A stretch of DNA of 64,000 nucleotides from Paenibacillus woosongensis. GTDB taxonomy: Bacteria; Bacillota; Bacilli; Paenibacillales; Paenibacillaceae. Under the pieces are notes generated by a model. The model had not been told where the DNA came from and did no database searches. It saw nothing but the letters and a program-made list of their open reading frames with translations. Location: contig NZ_WNZW01000012.1 of NCBI RefSeq assembly GCF_009725165.1, forward strand, positions 62,001 through 126,000, written 5' to 3'. Every line of letters begins with the position of its first letter. Position 1 is the stretch's first letter. A program made the translations under genes and the position numbers. Below are positions 1 through 8,191 of the stretch, piece by piece.

Positions 1-463
1 GATTGCAGGCGATTTTGCAGCATTCCTCAATTTTTGCCACCGCCTGTTCAAGGCTATTTCTGCTGGCTGTATAAGGACCAAAAAAACGAGACCGGTCTTG
101 ACCGCCTTCATCCAGCGTATCTGTAATTTCCAGCCACCGCCAATCGCGTTTTTGCCGCAATACGATGTAACTGTAACCTAGCGGATTTTTCATCTTCCGA
201 TTATACATCGGCTTAATATCCTGAATGAGCCTGCATTCCAGCATAAACGCTTCAAACTCCGTATCGGTAACGATGTGCTCCAGGTCTTTGACATGGTGAA
301 CCAGTTTTTTCACTTTGGGGGAGTGCGATTTATTGTTGTAAAAATATGATTGAACTCTTTTCTTCAGACTTTTGGATTTGCCAACGTAAATGACCGTTCC
401 CCGCGAATCTCTCATGAGATATACGCCCGGCGACAGCGGGAGCTCCTGTATTATTGTTTTCAT
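1..463 (-). CDS. UvrC-like GIY-YIG nuclease domain protein (partial)
   Basis: The gene runs off the left edge of the window, so only the N-terminal ~154 residues are present. It begins at an ATG preceded by GAGAGG. The N-terminus carries a GIY-YIG module: PGVYLMRDSRGTVIYVGKSK, followed by KRVQSYF and, further on, EAFMLECRLIQDIKPMYN and FFGPY. This is the order seen at the start of UvrC, the nuclease subunit that makes the 3' incision in nucleotide excision repair, and in shorter Cho-like relatives. Whether the rest of UvrC (UVR domain, endonuclease V-like domain) follows cannot be seen. It could be full-length UvrC, a Cho-like nuclease or another GIY-YIG protein. Confidence 0.75.
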   Translation of the reverse strand, partial: MKTIIQELPLSPGVYLMRDSRGTVIYVGKSKSLKKRVQSYFYNNKSHSPKVKKLVHHVKDLEHIVTDTEFEAFMLECRLIQDIKPMYNRKMKNPLGYSYIVLRQKRDWRWLEITDTLDEGGQDRSRFFGPYTASRNSLEQAVAKIEECCKIACN

Positions 464-614
464 TTGAGTGCATGATCCTCTCAACGAATCTATCAAATAT
501 GGCGAATTCCGCTCAACTTAAAGATACCATACGCACACCAAGAAGCACCACATTCACCGCCGGATCGGAGCTTGACGAACGTGATGCTTTTATATAAAAA
601 AGCTATAATCTGGA

Positions 615-1181
615 TTAACCCCTTTCCGAATAGGGCTGATTGGCTATCATTGCCCCGTAGCCGACTGGCGGCCCCAAAATCACGGATTCCCGAATGGGCG
701 CAACGGCTCGTGCATAATCCTCTGCACGAATGCCATAGGCACGCTGCGCCACCTCTGCCGGCAGGAAACGCAGAAAATCCGAGCCATACACAATATCCGG
801 CGTAGGCTGATCGAAAATCGTAAGCAGGTGGGCATGATCGCTTTCCGCGATAATCCAGTGAAACCAGCCTTTGGGTAACATACAGACTTGCCCGGGCTTT
901 AAATGGTAGGAAATCAATCTTTGCGTAAATGGATCAAACACGGAGGTAATTACCTCTCCATGGATAACATATACCAGTTCGTTGACATTTGTATGCCAAT
1001 GCGGCTGGATAATGATGCCTTTCGTTAAATGTACATTGAAAAATCCGGTTTTTATCGCAGGAAGCTGTTCCCCGAATACTTGGGTAATATAATTATGCGG
1101 ATCGCGCTGATAGTTCAGCACCTGATTGGAATCCGCCGCCAGGCGCAAATTCGGATCTTGCAGAACGGGATCGATCATCAT
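615..1181 (-). CDS. Cupin-domain protein (oxalate decarboxylase/germin-like single cupin)
   Basis: This 188-residue protein has one cupin barrel. The first cupin motif reads PHWHTNVNELVYVIHGE, with two His and one Glu as metal ligands, and the second contains PKGWFHWI with a further His. The arrangement resembles one half of bicupin oxalate decarboxylases and germin-like proteins, which bind Mn or another divalent metal. No signal peptide is seen, so it is probably cytoplasmic. The ATG at 1181 has a good site (AAGGAGGA) a few bases upstream; a second ATG follows at once. It stands alone. The substrate is not known from sequence, and a purely binding role is also possible. Confidence 0.75.
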   Translation of the reverse strand: MMIDPVLQDPNLRLAADSNQVLNYQRDPHNYITQVFGEQLPAIKTGFFNVHLTKGIIIQPHWHTNVNELVYVIHGEVITSVFDPFTQRLISYHLKPGQVCMLPKGWFHWIIAESDHAHLLTIFDQPTPDIVYGSDFLRFLPAEVAQRAYGIRAEDYARAVAPIRESVILGPPVGYGAMIANQPYSERG

Positions 1182-1270
1182 AGCATCCTCCTTGAATGGG
1201 TAAACGTCTATTCAACATATGCCCAGGATGCTCGATTTGCTACAGATGCGCCATGTACGATCTGAGACAT

Positions 1271-1296
1271 AAAAAGGGCGCCTTCACGGCACCCAA
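1271..1296 (-). terminator. Rho-independent terminator after the SLH gene
   Basis: On the minus strand a 7-bp stem GGGTGCC/GGCGCCC with loop GTGAA is followed by TTTTT. It lies just downstream of the stop codon at 1312 and should end the sigI-rsgI-SLH transcript. Confidence 0.8.
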
Positions 1297-1311
1297 GCTG
1301 TACACAGATAA

Positions 1312-2685
1312 TTATTTATCGTCATTGTCTTGCTCATCATCGTCATCATCTTTATCGTCGCTGTCGATCTCGAGCTTCAATTGCTTCCCGCTGGAGAATT
1401 TAATTTTGAGCTCCAGCTCTTTGATTTGATCCTTGTTGATATCCAGCGCTGTCATCAGCTTCTCTGCGGCTTCCCTGCTGCTCATGCTGTCCGTTAAGCC
1501 AGCTTCGCCAAGAACCTTCTCTACATACTGCACGGCTTGCTGGCCTTTGAGCTTTTCCTTGTCTTTTTTGGCGCTGATTTCGACCTCGGCCTGGGCAGCT
1601 CCCTTTTTCTGCTTGTATTCCAGCTGTACTTTTTGCTTCCCTGTCAGCTCGGCCTCAAATTCGAATTCCTCAATCCCGCCTGCGTTTTGTTCCGGCCTCG
1701 GCTTTACTTCGGTTTTCTTATCCTTTTCCTTATCTTTTTCCTTTTCCTTTTCCTTAGAAACGGTTTCTTTCGCAGGTACAAGCTCAGCCTCCACCACATT
1801 GCCATCTTTTACGATCAATTTCACGGTATCGTTGACGGCAATTTGTTTGGCCAAAATAAGCTTATTGTAGCTCTTCACAGGCAGCTCAGAGGAAATTCCG
1901 TAAGATAACAATTGTTTGTTTACGGTCTCGATTTTGATTTTCCCCTGAACGGAGTTATTGCTGCTGTCCGCTGCTCCAGCCGAAAATTGAATTTCCTTTA
2001 CCGTACCGCTTACGGAGATCGCTCCTTGATTCTGGAGCAGTCCTTCATTGGTCCGATCCAGCAGTGCCGCCATCTCCGCACGTGTCACGTTCTTATTTGG
2101 CTTGAATGTACCATCCGGATACCCGCTCACAATCCCTTGGGCAACGGCAACATTCACGTAGCCGACAGCGCCTGCGGGAATCGCCTTCGCATCTTTAAAA
2201 TCAGGAATCTTCGTCATTTGACTTAGAGCTTCCTCTTCAAGCCCCAAAGATTTGACCAGCAGGCTCGATACCCATACGCGGCTAGCCGGCTTGTCCGGCA
2301 GAATTTTGTCCTCCGCCGCATCAAACAGTCCCTGCTCCAGCGCTACGATGACATAACCTTTGGCCCAGGAGTATCGCTTATCCAACTGATCTGCATCTTT
2401 GAAATGAAGCTGAGTTTCGCTGGATTTCGATTTGGCATCGCCATCGAGTCCCATCAAACGGACGGCCGTAACGATTGCTTCGACGCGGGTGACTGGCTGG
2501 TTCGGACGGAAGGAGCCGTCCTCGAAGCCCTGCAATACTTTTTTCGATTGCATTTTCGTTATGTATCCCGCAGCCCATTCCGCTTCTTGAATATCTTTAA
2601 ATTCCCGCGCCATAATTTGGCCAGATTGTCCGAAGATAAGAAATCCGGCTAACAGCAAGCAAAGCAAACCCTTTAAATTTTTCAT
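1312..2685 (-). CDS. S-layer homology protein with an RsgI-like C-terminal domain
   Basis: The 457-residue exported protein has a signal peptide at residues 1-27 and three SLH repeats (about 28-80, 94-150 and 162-212). The first and third carry typical motifs (FEDGSFRPNQPVTRVE; YPDGTFKPNKNVTRAEM) and the second is degenerate. SLH repeats usually bind pyruvylated cell-wall polymers. A beta-rich middle (~220-305) leads to a Lys/Glu linker (KEKEKEKDKEKDKK) and then a ~100-residue domain (~338-440) that resembles the domain in the adjacent RsgI; it also resembles YusW-like proteins. The protein ends in an Asp-rich tail. The start at 2685 was chosen over upstream codons because GAGAGGAAGGA precedes it. 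A CCCCC/CGTA motif pair upstream is shared with sigI. Its function is unknown; it may be a wall-bound partner or output of the SigI system. Confidence 0.85.
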   Translation of the reverse strand: MKNLKGLLCLLLAGFLIFGQSGQIMAREFKDIQEAEWAAGYITKMQSKKVLQGFEDGSFRPNQPVTRVEAIVTAVRLMGLDGDAKSKSSETQLHFKDADQLDKRYSWAKGYVIVALEQGLFDAAEDKILPDKPASRVWVSSLLVKSLGLEEEALSQMTKIPDFKDAKAIPAGAVGYVNVAVAQGIVSGYPDGTFKPNKNVTRAEMAALLDRTNEGLLQNQGAISVSGTVKEIQFSAGAADSSNNSVQGKIKIETVNKQLLSYGISSELPVKSYNKLILAKQIAVNDTVKLIVKDGNVVEAELVPAKETVSKEKEKEKDKEKDKKTEVKPRPEQNAGGIEEFEFEAELTGKQKVQLEYKQKKGAAQAEVEISAKKDKEKLKGQQAVQYVEKVLGEAGLTDSMSSREAAEKLMTALDINKDQIKELELKIKFSSGKQLKLEIDSDDKDDDDDEQDNDDK

Positions 2686-2735
2686 GAAGTCCTTCCTCTC
2701 GATTAATGATGATCTCAAAGCCCTACATCTGTTAT

Positions 2736-2764
2736 TACGGAGGCAGGTGTCTTTTTATGGGGGG
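2736..2764 (-). promoter_or_regulatory. Candidate SigI-type promoter upstream of the SLH gene
   Basis: The minus strand reads GCCCCCC, then ATAAAAAG, and further on CGTAATA. The distance from the last five C residues to CGTA is 20 bases, the same as in the motif upstream of sigI. SigI promoters in Bacillus and Clostridium are described with an ACCCCC-like -35 and a CGAA/CGWA -10. The spacer here may be longer than is usual, so the assignment is tentative. Confidence 0.45.
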
Positions 2765-2778
2765 CGCTTCAAATAAAC

Positions 2779-4428
2779 TTAATCAACATCGTCATCATCG
2801 TCATTATTTTTATCGTTCTTCTTGCCGGACTGGGCCGGCTTATTTGCTTGTTGCGGCTTGTTTGCCTGTTGCGGCTTTTCCCCTTGCCCCTTCGCATTAC
2901 CGTTGTATTTGTCATTATTTTTTTCGTTGTCTTTGTCCTTGTTCTTATCTTGCGCCTCTGCCTTCTTATTTGCTTTCTCCTGTTCCTTCCTCTCCTGTTC
3001 CTGCTTTTTTTCCTCTGCCTTTATCTGAGCCTTCAGCGGATTTTCGAGTTGGAACTTGAGTGTGCCGCCATTCGAGTATTCCGCCTCGAATTGCAGTTCG
3101 AGCCATCCATCCTCTTCGATCTTCAGCGCTGATAGCAGCAGGTTTTGCACGGCCTTTCGGTCGCTCTGCTCATTCAAGTCCAATTGCTTAATAAGATTCT
3201 CGGCAAAGCTAACGGCTTGCGGACCCTGCTGCTTCTCCTGGTTCTGCTTCACTTTTCTTTCGAGCTTTGCTTCTGGCTTGCCATCCTTAGTCTTATAGTC
3301 GAGCTTGACCTTTCCATCTGCGGCCAGCTTGATCTCCAGATTCAACTTCTGGACTATATCTTGTGAACCAGCCTGCGGCGATTTGCCCGTCTTCTCAGCG
3401 GCAGGCTCTTCCTGAGCTTGAACGGCAGATGTACCTGGCTGCTGTTGTACAGAAGCAACGGAATTACGTTCATCCGCCCCTTGTGCCCTTCTGCTGTCCT
3501 CGGGGATCTCGCCATTCCCTGCCGCTTCGCTCTGAACGCGATTAGCGGAGGAATCTTCCTCCAGAATAGGCTCCTGCTGAACGCTCGTCTGCCGCGCAGG
3601 CGGTTCAGCAACAGCCTTGCTATCTTCGTTTGAATCCTTCACTTGCTGGTCTAATGCTGCAATATGCTCCGTCTTTGGCCCCTCATCAAACAAATCCAGC
3701 GGATCGACCCCTGCCTCTTGAAGCGAGCTCAATATGGACTGGCTCCGCAGCTGCTCCGCGCTTAGCGGAATGCCCTTTTCTGCCGCCCGCTCCTTCACGA
3801 TATATTTGTTCAGTGAGAGCTGTTCTTGCTGCGCCTTCTCCCGCTGCTGCTCGTTTAACGCAAACACTTCAACATAATAGCTCTTGTCCTGAACGGTAAT
3901 TTTATGCGGATCAATCGCATATGCGGCTTCTCCAACACCGACAATCGACAGCCAAATCCATTTTTTCCCCGATTCAGGATCCAGGTAACCCTGCTGCTCT
4001 GCCTGGGCAAAAATCATTTGCAGCGCCTCGTACACATCCTCGTTCTCCAGCTCCTTCCCAGACAGCAGGAGCATGGCGTCCTCATTCAGCAGGTTCACCT
4101 GATCGACCCGCCCATGCTTATTAACAACCAGTTCCAGACCCGGATTGATGTCAACAGCTACGAACGTAACGGGCTGCTTAGCACCCTGCAAGTAGTTGAA
4201 TATAAACACAGCACCCAGCAGCAGAATCAACGATGCAGCATATATCCACTGCTTTTTCAAAAAGCGCATATACCTGTTCCCATGTGCCGGCGCCGCCATT
4301 ACAGGAACGGAGATTTTCTCCCCCAAGCCCGGCATGACCGGCGGATGCGGCAGGTTCCGGAAAGTCCCGTCCTCACAGAGGACAACGATACAATGTTCTG
4401 TTATTTTCATTACGGTTCCTTGCATCAT
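2779..4428 (-). CDS. rsgI: RsgI-family transmembrane anti-sigma-I factor
   Basis: This is a 549-residue single-pass membrane protein. Residues 1-50 are a small cytoplasmic domain typical of RsgI, which holds SigI inactive. A membrane segment spans about 61-80. Outside it lies the conserved juxtamembrane domain with VDINPGLELVVN (~92-103); RsgI proteins are reported to self-cleave at the Asn-Pro bond, here N95-P96. A long charged, Gln/Glu-rich linker follows. Next comes a globular domain like the C-terminus of the neighbouring SLH protein, then a Lys/Glu/Asn/Gln-rich tail ending DDDDDVD. The ATG at 4428 is five bases after AGGGGAG, which forms the last codons of sigI; a GTG at 4434 would overlap the sigI stop. 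The ectodomain has no recognised carbohydrate-binding module, so the signal sensed is unknown. Confidence 0.85.
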   Translation of the reverse strand: MMQGTVMKITEHCIVVLCEDGTFRNLPHPPVMPGLGEKISVPVMAAPAHGNRYMRFLKKQWIYAASLILLLGAVFIFNYLQGAKQPVTFVAVDINPGLELVVNKHGRVDQVNLLNEDAMLLLSGKELENEDVYEALQMIFAQAEQQGYLDPESGKKWIWLSIVGVGEAAYAIDPHKITVQDKSYYVEVFALNEQQREKAQQEQLSLNKYIVKERAAEKGIPLSAEQLRSQSILSSLQEAGVDPLDLFDEGPKTEHIAALDQQVKDSNEDSKAVAEPPARQTSVQQEPILEEDSSANRVQSEAAGNGEIPEDSRRAQGADERNSVASVQQQPGTSAVQAQEEPAAEKTGKSPQAGSQDIVQKLNLEIKLAADGKVKLDYKTKDGKPEAKLERKVKQNQEKQQGPQAVSFAENLIKQLDLNEQSDRKAVQNLLLSALKIEEDGWLELQFEAEYSNGGTLKFQLENPLKAQIKAEEKKQEQERKEQEKANKKAEAQDKNKDKDNEKNNDKYNGNAKGQGEKPQQANKPQQANKPAQSGKKNDKNNDDDDDVD

Positions 4429-4430
4429 GA

Positions 4431-5156
4431 TCACTCCCCTACATCCGCAAATGAAACGGTACTGCGAATCCGCTCAAATTCCTCGCTGGAATAAATGAGA
4501 ACAAGCGCGATCAAATACTTGCGGTTTCTTTCTAATGTTTTACGGCTTACCTTAAAAAAATCAAGCATCTCCTTCATCGGCAGACGCTTTGTTGTATGTA
4601 AAATTTCGACCCAATCCGCATGCCCGCTAAAAAGCTTGGCCATCTGAATAAATTGCTGGCGGGAATCCCGGTGTTTGGGAGAATAATCCTCTAATTCCTC
4701 TAAGGATACACCGTATTCCTGCAGCGTTTCATCATAGAGCATAAGCTCCTGCGCCAATTCGAACGCCGTCTGCTCCCGCTCGTAGGCTTCCATGGCGCTG
4801 GCGATTTCCAGTGCGGTTTGCGCGAATTCATCCTGAACATGGTCGTAAATGACACTCTCAGAGCGCAAGATGGTTCCTTGTTTGCGAAATTCATCCACAA
4901 GACGATTGCGAATCAGCATAAAAGCGAAATTATCAAATGATTTGCCCAGTGTTTCGTTATAACGATCAATCGCTTCGTTAAAAGCGATCAGACCCACGCT
5001 TGACTCGTCATGGTTCCACCCGATTTGCCGCTTGCAGACATGCGAAACCGTGCGAAGGATAAATGGACGATAATGCTCAATCAGCATATTCCTTTCTGCT
5101 GTGCTGCCCTCTTCCTGGACTTTCTTCAGTATCTGTTCTAGTGGCCTGTCCATCAA
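4431..5156 (-). CDS. sigI: RNA polymerase sigma factor SigI
   Basis: The 241-residue protein matches the SigI branch of the sigma-70 family. Region 2 holds IEHYRPFILRTVSHVCKRQI, SVGLIAFNEAIDRYN and FDNFAFMLIRNRLVDEFRKQ, which bind core polymerase and the -10 element. A C-terminal helix-turn-helix (MKEMLDFFKVSRKTLERNRKYL) should read the -35 element. The stop overlaps the rsgI start region, so the pair is translationally coupled, as expected for a sigma factor and its membrane inhibitor. TTG at 5156 is better spaced from AGGAAG than the ATG one codon later; both give nearly the same product. SigI controls heat or cell-wall/polysaccharide responses in other Bacillota; the signal here is not evident. 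Confidence 0.88.
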   Translation of the reverse strand: MMDRPLEQILKKVQEEGSTAERNMLIEHYRPFILRTVSHVCKRQIGWNHDESSVGLIAFNEAIDRYNETLGKSFDNFAFMLIRNRLVDEFRKQGTILRSESVIYDHVQDEFAQTALEIASAMEAYEREQTAFELAQELMLYDETLQEYGVSLEELEDYSPKHRDSRQQFIQMAKLFSGHADWVEILHTTKRLPMKEMLDFFKVSRKTLERNRKYLIALVLIYSSEEFERIRSTVSFADVGE

Positions 5157-5173
5157 TGGTCATCACTTCCTAT

Positions 5174-5203
5174 TACGTGTATATCATAGCTGTTTATGGG
5201 GGT
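5174..5203 (-). promoter_or_regulatory. Candidate SigI-type autoregulatory promoter of sigI-rsgI
   Basis: The minus strand reads ACCCCCATAAACAG and, 20 bases after the C run, CGTAATA. The block recurs upstream of the SLH gene with the same spacing. CGTA lies very close to the sigI ribosome binding site, so if this is the promoter the leader would be extremely short. That is a point against it. Confidence 0.4.
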
Positions 5204-5266
5204 GCTCCAAAACCAATATAAGATATATATCGTGATAAGAGCCCTGGTTCATGAGCTTGGATATGT

Positions 5267-5295
5267 AAAAAAAAGCCCCACGTCATAGTGAGGCC
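5267..5295 (-). terminator. Terminator after the phosphotransferase-like gene
   Basis: The minus strand has the stem GCCTCAC/GTGGGGC (one G-T pair) with loop TATGAC, followed by eight T residues. It sits just after the stop codon at 5298. Confidence 0.8.
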
Positions 5296-5297
5296 CT

Positions 5298-6386
5298 TTA
5301 AACTTGAATGTAACGCACAAGGCTTTCCTTAATCCATTCGCCATGGCGTTCCAGCTGCCGAAGCCCTGCCGAAGTGGAGCGAATCTGCTCACGCAGCACC
5401 TCTGGACCGTCGGTCCCCTGCAGAAACCGGCTCATAAAATGCAGAAACACATCGATTTGACGCAGCCGCAACAGCACCGGGACAGCCTCGAGCTCTTCCC
5501 CTGTAAGGCGGACCCTACTGCCAAACCCCTGACAGAACCGGTTGACAGCCTCACGGTCTTTGTCCTCGCCCTGGCCGAGCAGCCCTGAAATGATGACAGC
5601 CGGCTCCATCGCCCGGACATCCTTCGTGCAGAACTCGAAATCGAGCAATGCGGTTACCTGCGCCGGATCATCCTCACTTACGAGCAGATTGGAATAGTTG
5701 AGATCTCCGTGGATGAGCTGCTGCGGCAGCTTCTCCAGTCCATCCAGTCTCTCAAGCACGCCCTGATAGGCTAGTCCCAGCTCCCCGAGCGGTTCCCGCA
5801 AATCCATATATGGCGGAGGCGGCTGCTGGCAAAACTCCAGCACGGCTTCGCGGGTGCATATCGGATAAGACTGGGGCAGTTCATAATACGGCCTGTAAGA
5901 CGGCTGCATTCCCGGGTCAATTTCCGCCAATCGCGATAGTATTTCTCCAGCTGCTTCTCCAAACGATTGGGCCGCTGTACTCTCATCTCCTTGCAGCCTT
6001 GTTCCTTCTATGTACTCAAACATGCATGCATATCGTTCTGTTCCGTCTTCCAGCCGAACCGTCGTTTCTCCGGAATTCGTCCGAACGGGACGCGGAACCT
6101 GGTAATTCAATGTGCGCTCGTCGTTCAGCGCTTGCAGCACTATATGCTCGAACCGGATCTTCTCTAAATCCTGGTGGGTTTCATAGATCCGCAGGACACT
6201 GCGGCGCGACCTGCCTTCGACAAAGTAAGTCGTATTATTCCAGCCGCTGGCTCCCTGCTGTATCCTCCCGTTATATTCCGGCGGATACTTTTCTAGTATC
6301 AATCTCAGCATATCTCTTTCCTTTCCTCCATAGCTCAACCAGCTTACTTGATTAAGAGTTGTATAATCTCCTAAAAGATTATACAT
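5298..6386 (-). CDS. Aminoglycoside phosphotransferase/CotS-family kinase-like protein
   Basis: The 362-residue protein has the fold signatures of small-molecule kinases related to aminoglycoside phosphotransferase and the spore-coat CotS/YutH group. The catalytic loop is HGDLNYSNLLV (about residue 225), with the metal-binding segment ALLDFEF shortly after. An N-terminal lobe segment SVLRIYETHQDLEKIRFE may hold the ATP-binding Lys/Glu pair. An ATG at 6386 with AGGGG upstream was kept; a second ATG at 6311, preceded by GGAGGAAAGGA, would give a protein 25 residues shorter and is nearly as good. The gene is monocistronic. The substrate is unknown and there is no specific sign of antibiotic resistance. 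Confidence 0.75.
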   Translation of the reverse strand: MYNLLGDYTTLNQVSWLSYGGKERDMLRLILEKYPPEYNGRIQQGASGWNNTTYFVEGRSRRSVLRIYETHQDLEKIRFEHIVLQALNDERTLNYQVPRPVRTNSGETTVRLEDGTERYACMFEYIEGTRLQGDESTAAQSFGEAAGEILSRLAEIDPGMQPSYRPYYELPQSYPICTREAVLEFCQQPPPPYMDLREPLGELGLAYQGVLERLDGLEKLPQQLIHGDLNYSNLLVSEDDPAQVTALLDFEFCTKDVRAMEPAVIISGLLGQGEDKDREAVNRFCQGFGSRVRLTGEELEAVPVLLRLRQIDVFLHFMSRFLQGTDGPEVLREQIRSTSAGLRQLERHGEWIKESLVRYIQV

Positions 6387-6449
6387 TATTGTATCCCCTC
6401 TATGTTCATTGAATCATGAGCCTTCATGATTTTTGTCCTTCTAAAACAC

Positions 6450-6494
6450 CAAGAAACCCCGCAGCGTCCTACCATAGTGCTACCGGGTTTCTTG
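6450..6494 (-). terminator. Terminator of the agr-like operon
   Basis: An imperfect long hairpin on the minus strand (AAGAAACCC paired with GGGGTTTCTT, with inner GC pairs) is followed by GGTGTTTT. It lies between the agrD stop and the next gene. Confidence 0.65.
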
Positions 6495-6583
6495 ATTTGC
6501 ATCGTATGCGTTTAAGTTTTGCATTGCTTCGATTTCCCAACCTTCTTGCATGACAACTAGAAATTTACTGGTACCATGCTTAA

Positions 6584-6706
6584 TTATTTGAGCAATTCTT
6601 CTGGTGTTTCGCCTTGATAAATGTACAGGAAGCTAGCCGTAGAAACAACAAATGCAGCGAAGAGAGACAACATGGAAGCACTGGCATAGGCTACTTTTTT
6701 CATCAT
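6584..6706 (-). CDS. agrD: AgrD-like cyclic (serine-lactone) autoinducer precursor
   Basis: This 40-residue peptide starts two bases after the agrB stop and has a strong ribosome binding site (TAAGGAGGTGAGA) inside the end of agrB. It opens with a basic MMKK and a hydrophobic amphipathic-type leader. It ends in SFLYIYQGETPEELLK, which follows the AgrD plan: a ring of about five residues, then the acidic PEEL recognition tail that AgrB cleaves. The position normally held by the ring Cys is Ser, so the predicted product is a lactone rather than a thiolactone; Ser-type lactones are known in a few staphylococci. The exact N-terminal cut and ring size are inference. Confidence 0.82.
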   Translation of the reverse strand: MMKKVAYASASMLSLFAAFVVSTASFLYIYQGETPEELLK

Positions 6707-6708
6707 TC

Positions 6709-7224
6709 TCACCTCCTTAGTTTGATTAACAGCATCGACTGGGCAGCAAAGGAAAGGCTAAGTACGGGTGACATGATTAGAAAATTGGAGCATACAATCA
6801 GCACAGATATCCATTTGAGCAAAGGATAATATTGAACAGGAATACGCGTCTGCTGCTGTATTCTGGATGGGGCAAAAAGGAGGCAAAGCATCGCAGCGAT
6901 CACATTAAGGATCACCATATAGAAAGCGCTGAGCTCGATGAGGGACAGCATGGTAAATAACGCAGTAGTTGCAAGCACACATTTCATGCCGGAATTCAGA
7001 TGGATTCCGCCCGAAACCTGGCGAAGAAGAGCAAATGACACAAGAATAATCAATACTTCATGCGTCCTGCCGGTAAAAGCCGACAGCAGCAGCGTCAAAG
7101 TGATGATCAGCACAGCATTCAAGAGCAGGGCGATGGAATACCGCAGAACGGCAATTGAGGCCGGATGATCGGGAGCGGTTCGCTTGATTTGCACAGCAAT
7201 TCGATTAGCCATCATATTGATCAT
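6709..7224 (-). CDS. agrB: AgrB-like membrane endopeptidase
   Basis: The 171-residue protein has several hydrophobic segments and the AgrB catalytic pair. In GGIHLNSGMKCVLATT, His75 and Cys82 are seven residues apart, as in AgrB, where they cut AgrD and form the ring. The ATG at 7224 overlaps the 3' end of the upstream membrane gene by 20 bases; an in-frame extension upstream was discarded because it lies within that gene and lacks a binding site. agrD follows directly. The clear catalytic residues, size and small downstream peptide make the assignment firm. Confidence 0.88.
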   Translation of the reverse strand: MINMMANRIAVQIKRTAPDHPASIAVLRYSIALLLNAVLIITLTLLLSAFTGRTHEVLIILVSFALLRQVSGGIHLNSGMKCVLATTALFTMLSLIELSAFYMVILNVIAAMLCLLFAPSRIQQQTRIPVQYYPLLKWISVLIVCSNFLIMSPVLSLSFAAQSMLLIKLRR

Positions 7225-7840
7225 GATCCTTCTTCTCCTTCCTGACCGCATAATATAGAAAAAAGGAGAGCGTAATCGAGAAGAATAATAGATTAGACCA
7301 TATCTCATTCCGGTAAAGGATAATCGTAAAGAAAATAAGCACCATGAAGATGGTAGAGCTGACGATCAAATCCTCCCGCTTGAACCTGACTTTCTCGAAG
7401 TTCCAGGTAAATCCGATGCCAAGCCTGTAGAGCAGCCAGGACACAAGCCCGATTGTAATCGCGCTGGAGGTCTGCAACGCATAACCATAAATTTGAACGC
7501 TTTGCGATTCAATAATGGAGTCGAAGACGATACTCACAATCATCGTCTGCAGCAAACTGAATGCCGTATAACCGGTAAGCGTAATAACAGCGGCCCCAAC
7601 CAAGGGCTCTTTCACCACGGTGGCTACAAAAAATATGAACAACATAATATTGGTAATCGGCGCTAAATAATAGAGGGAAAGCTCGCTGCGCAGTAAGTAG
7701 CTTTGCAGCGACATCAGCAGAATAACAAACAAAGCCTGCCAAACATATGGGAGCGGATTGATTTTGAAGATGGTCATCATAAGCGCGAATATGCCTAGAC
7801 CCTCGATCGTTGAGAAAGCCATAAAAGCGAAGGATTCCAT
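7205..7840 (-). CDS. Kinase-less AgrC-like polytopic membrane protein
   Basis: The 211-residue protein is almost wholly hydrophobic, with about six membrane segments. It ends in a short basic/acidic tail (YYAVRKEKKDHDQYDG) right after the last one. Length, topology and place at the head of the agr operon match the sensor half of AgrC, the histidine kinase that binds the peptide. However, the dimerisation and kinase domains are absent and the stop overlaps the agrB start. It could be a receptor that signals through another protein, a peptide exporter or immunity protein, or a truncated AgrC. AAAGGGTGAT precedes the ATG. Confidence 0.6.
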   Translation of the reverse strand: MESFAFMAFSTIEGLGIFALMMTIFKINPLPYVWQALFVILLMSLQSYLLRSELSLYYLAPITNIMLFIFFVATVVKEPLVGAAVITLTGYTAFSLLQTMIVSIVFDSIIESQSVQIYGYALQTSSAITIGLVSWLLYRLGIGFTWNFEKVRFKREDLIVSSTIFMVLIFFTIILYRNEIWSNLLFFSITLSFFLYYAVRKEKKDHDQYDG

Positions 7841-7971
7841 AAACCGAGATCACCCTTTAGCGATAAACACTTTCCTAATTCATTTGATAGTCGGTCGCCT
7901 TCTGGACCTCACTCAACTCTCTGGAAACCAAATAATATCTTTGGGAAATTATGGTCTATCGAGTTAATAAA

Positions 7972-8000
7972 AATATACGATATCAACATCTATTTTTCAA
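7972..8000 (-). promoter_or_regulatory. Sigma-A-type promoter of the agr-like operon
   Basis: TTGAAA and TATATT on the minus strand are separated by exactly 17 bases, about 130 bases upstream of the membrane receptor gene. Confidence 0.65.
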
Positions 8001-8191
8001 GTTTATTTTGCTAGAATACACAGATTTGAGCCGTTATACCCGGAGCTGTACTTTTTGTCCTAGTCCCACCGCTCCTATATTATCCATAACTTTTTAACCT
8101 TGACGTAATCGTATATCAGCTTATTAAATGAGGATATTATGATATGCTAGATTAAGAATTAAGCGAACTATGTCGAAATAGGATGGTAAAC

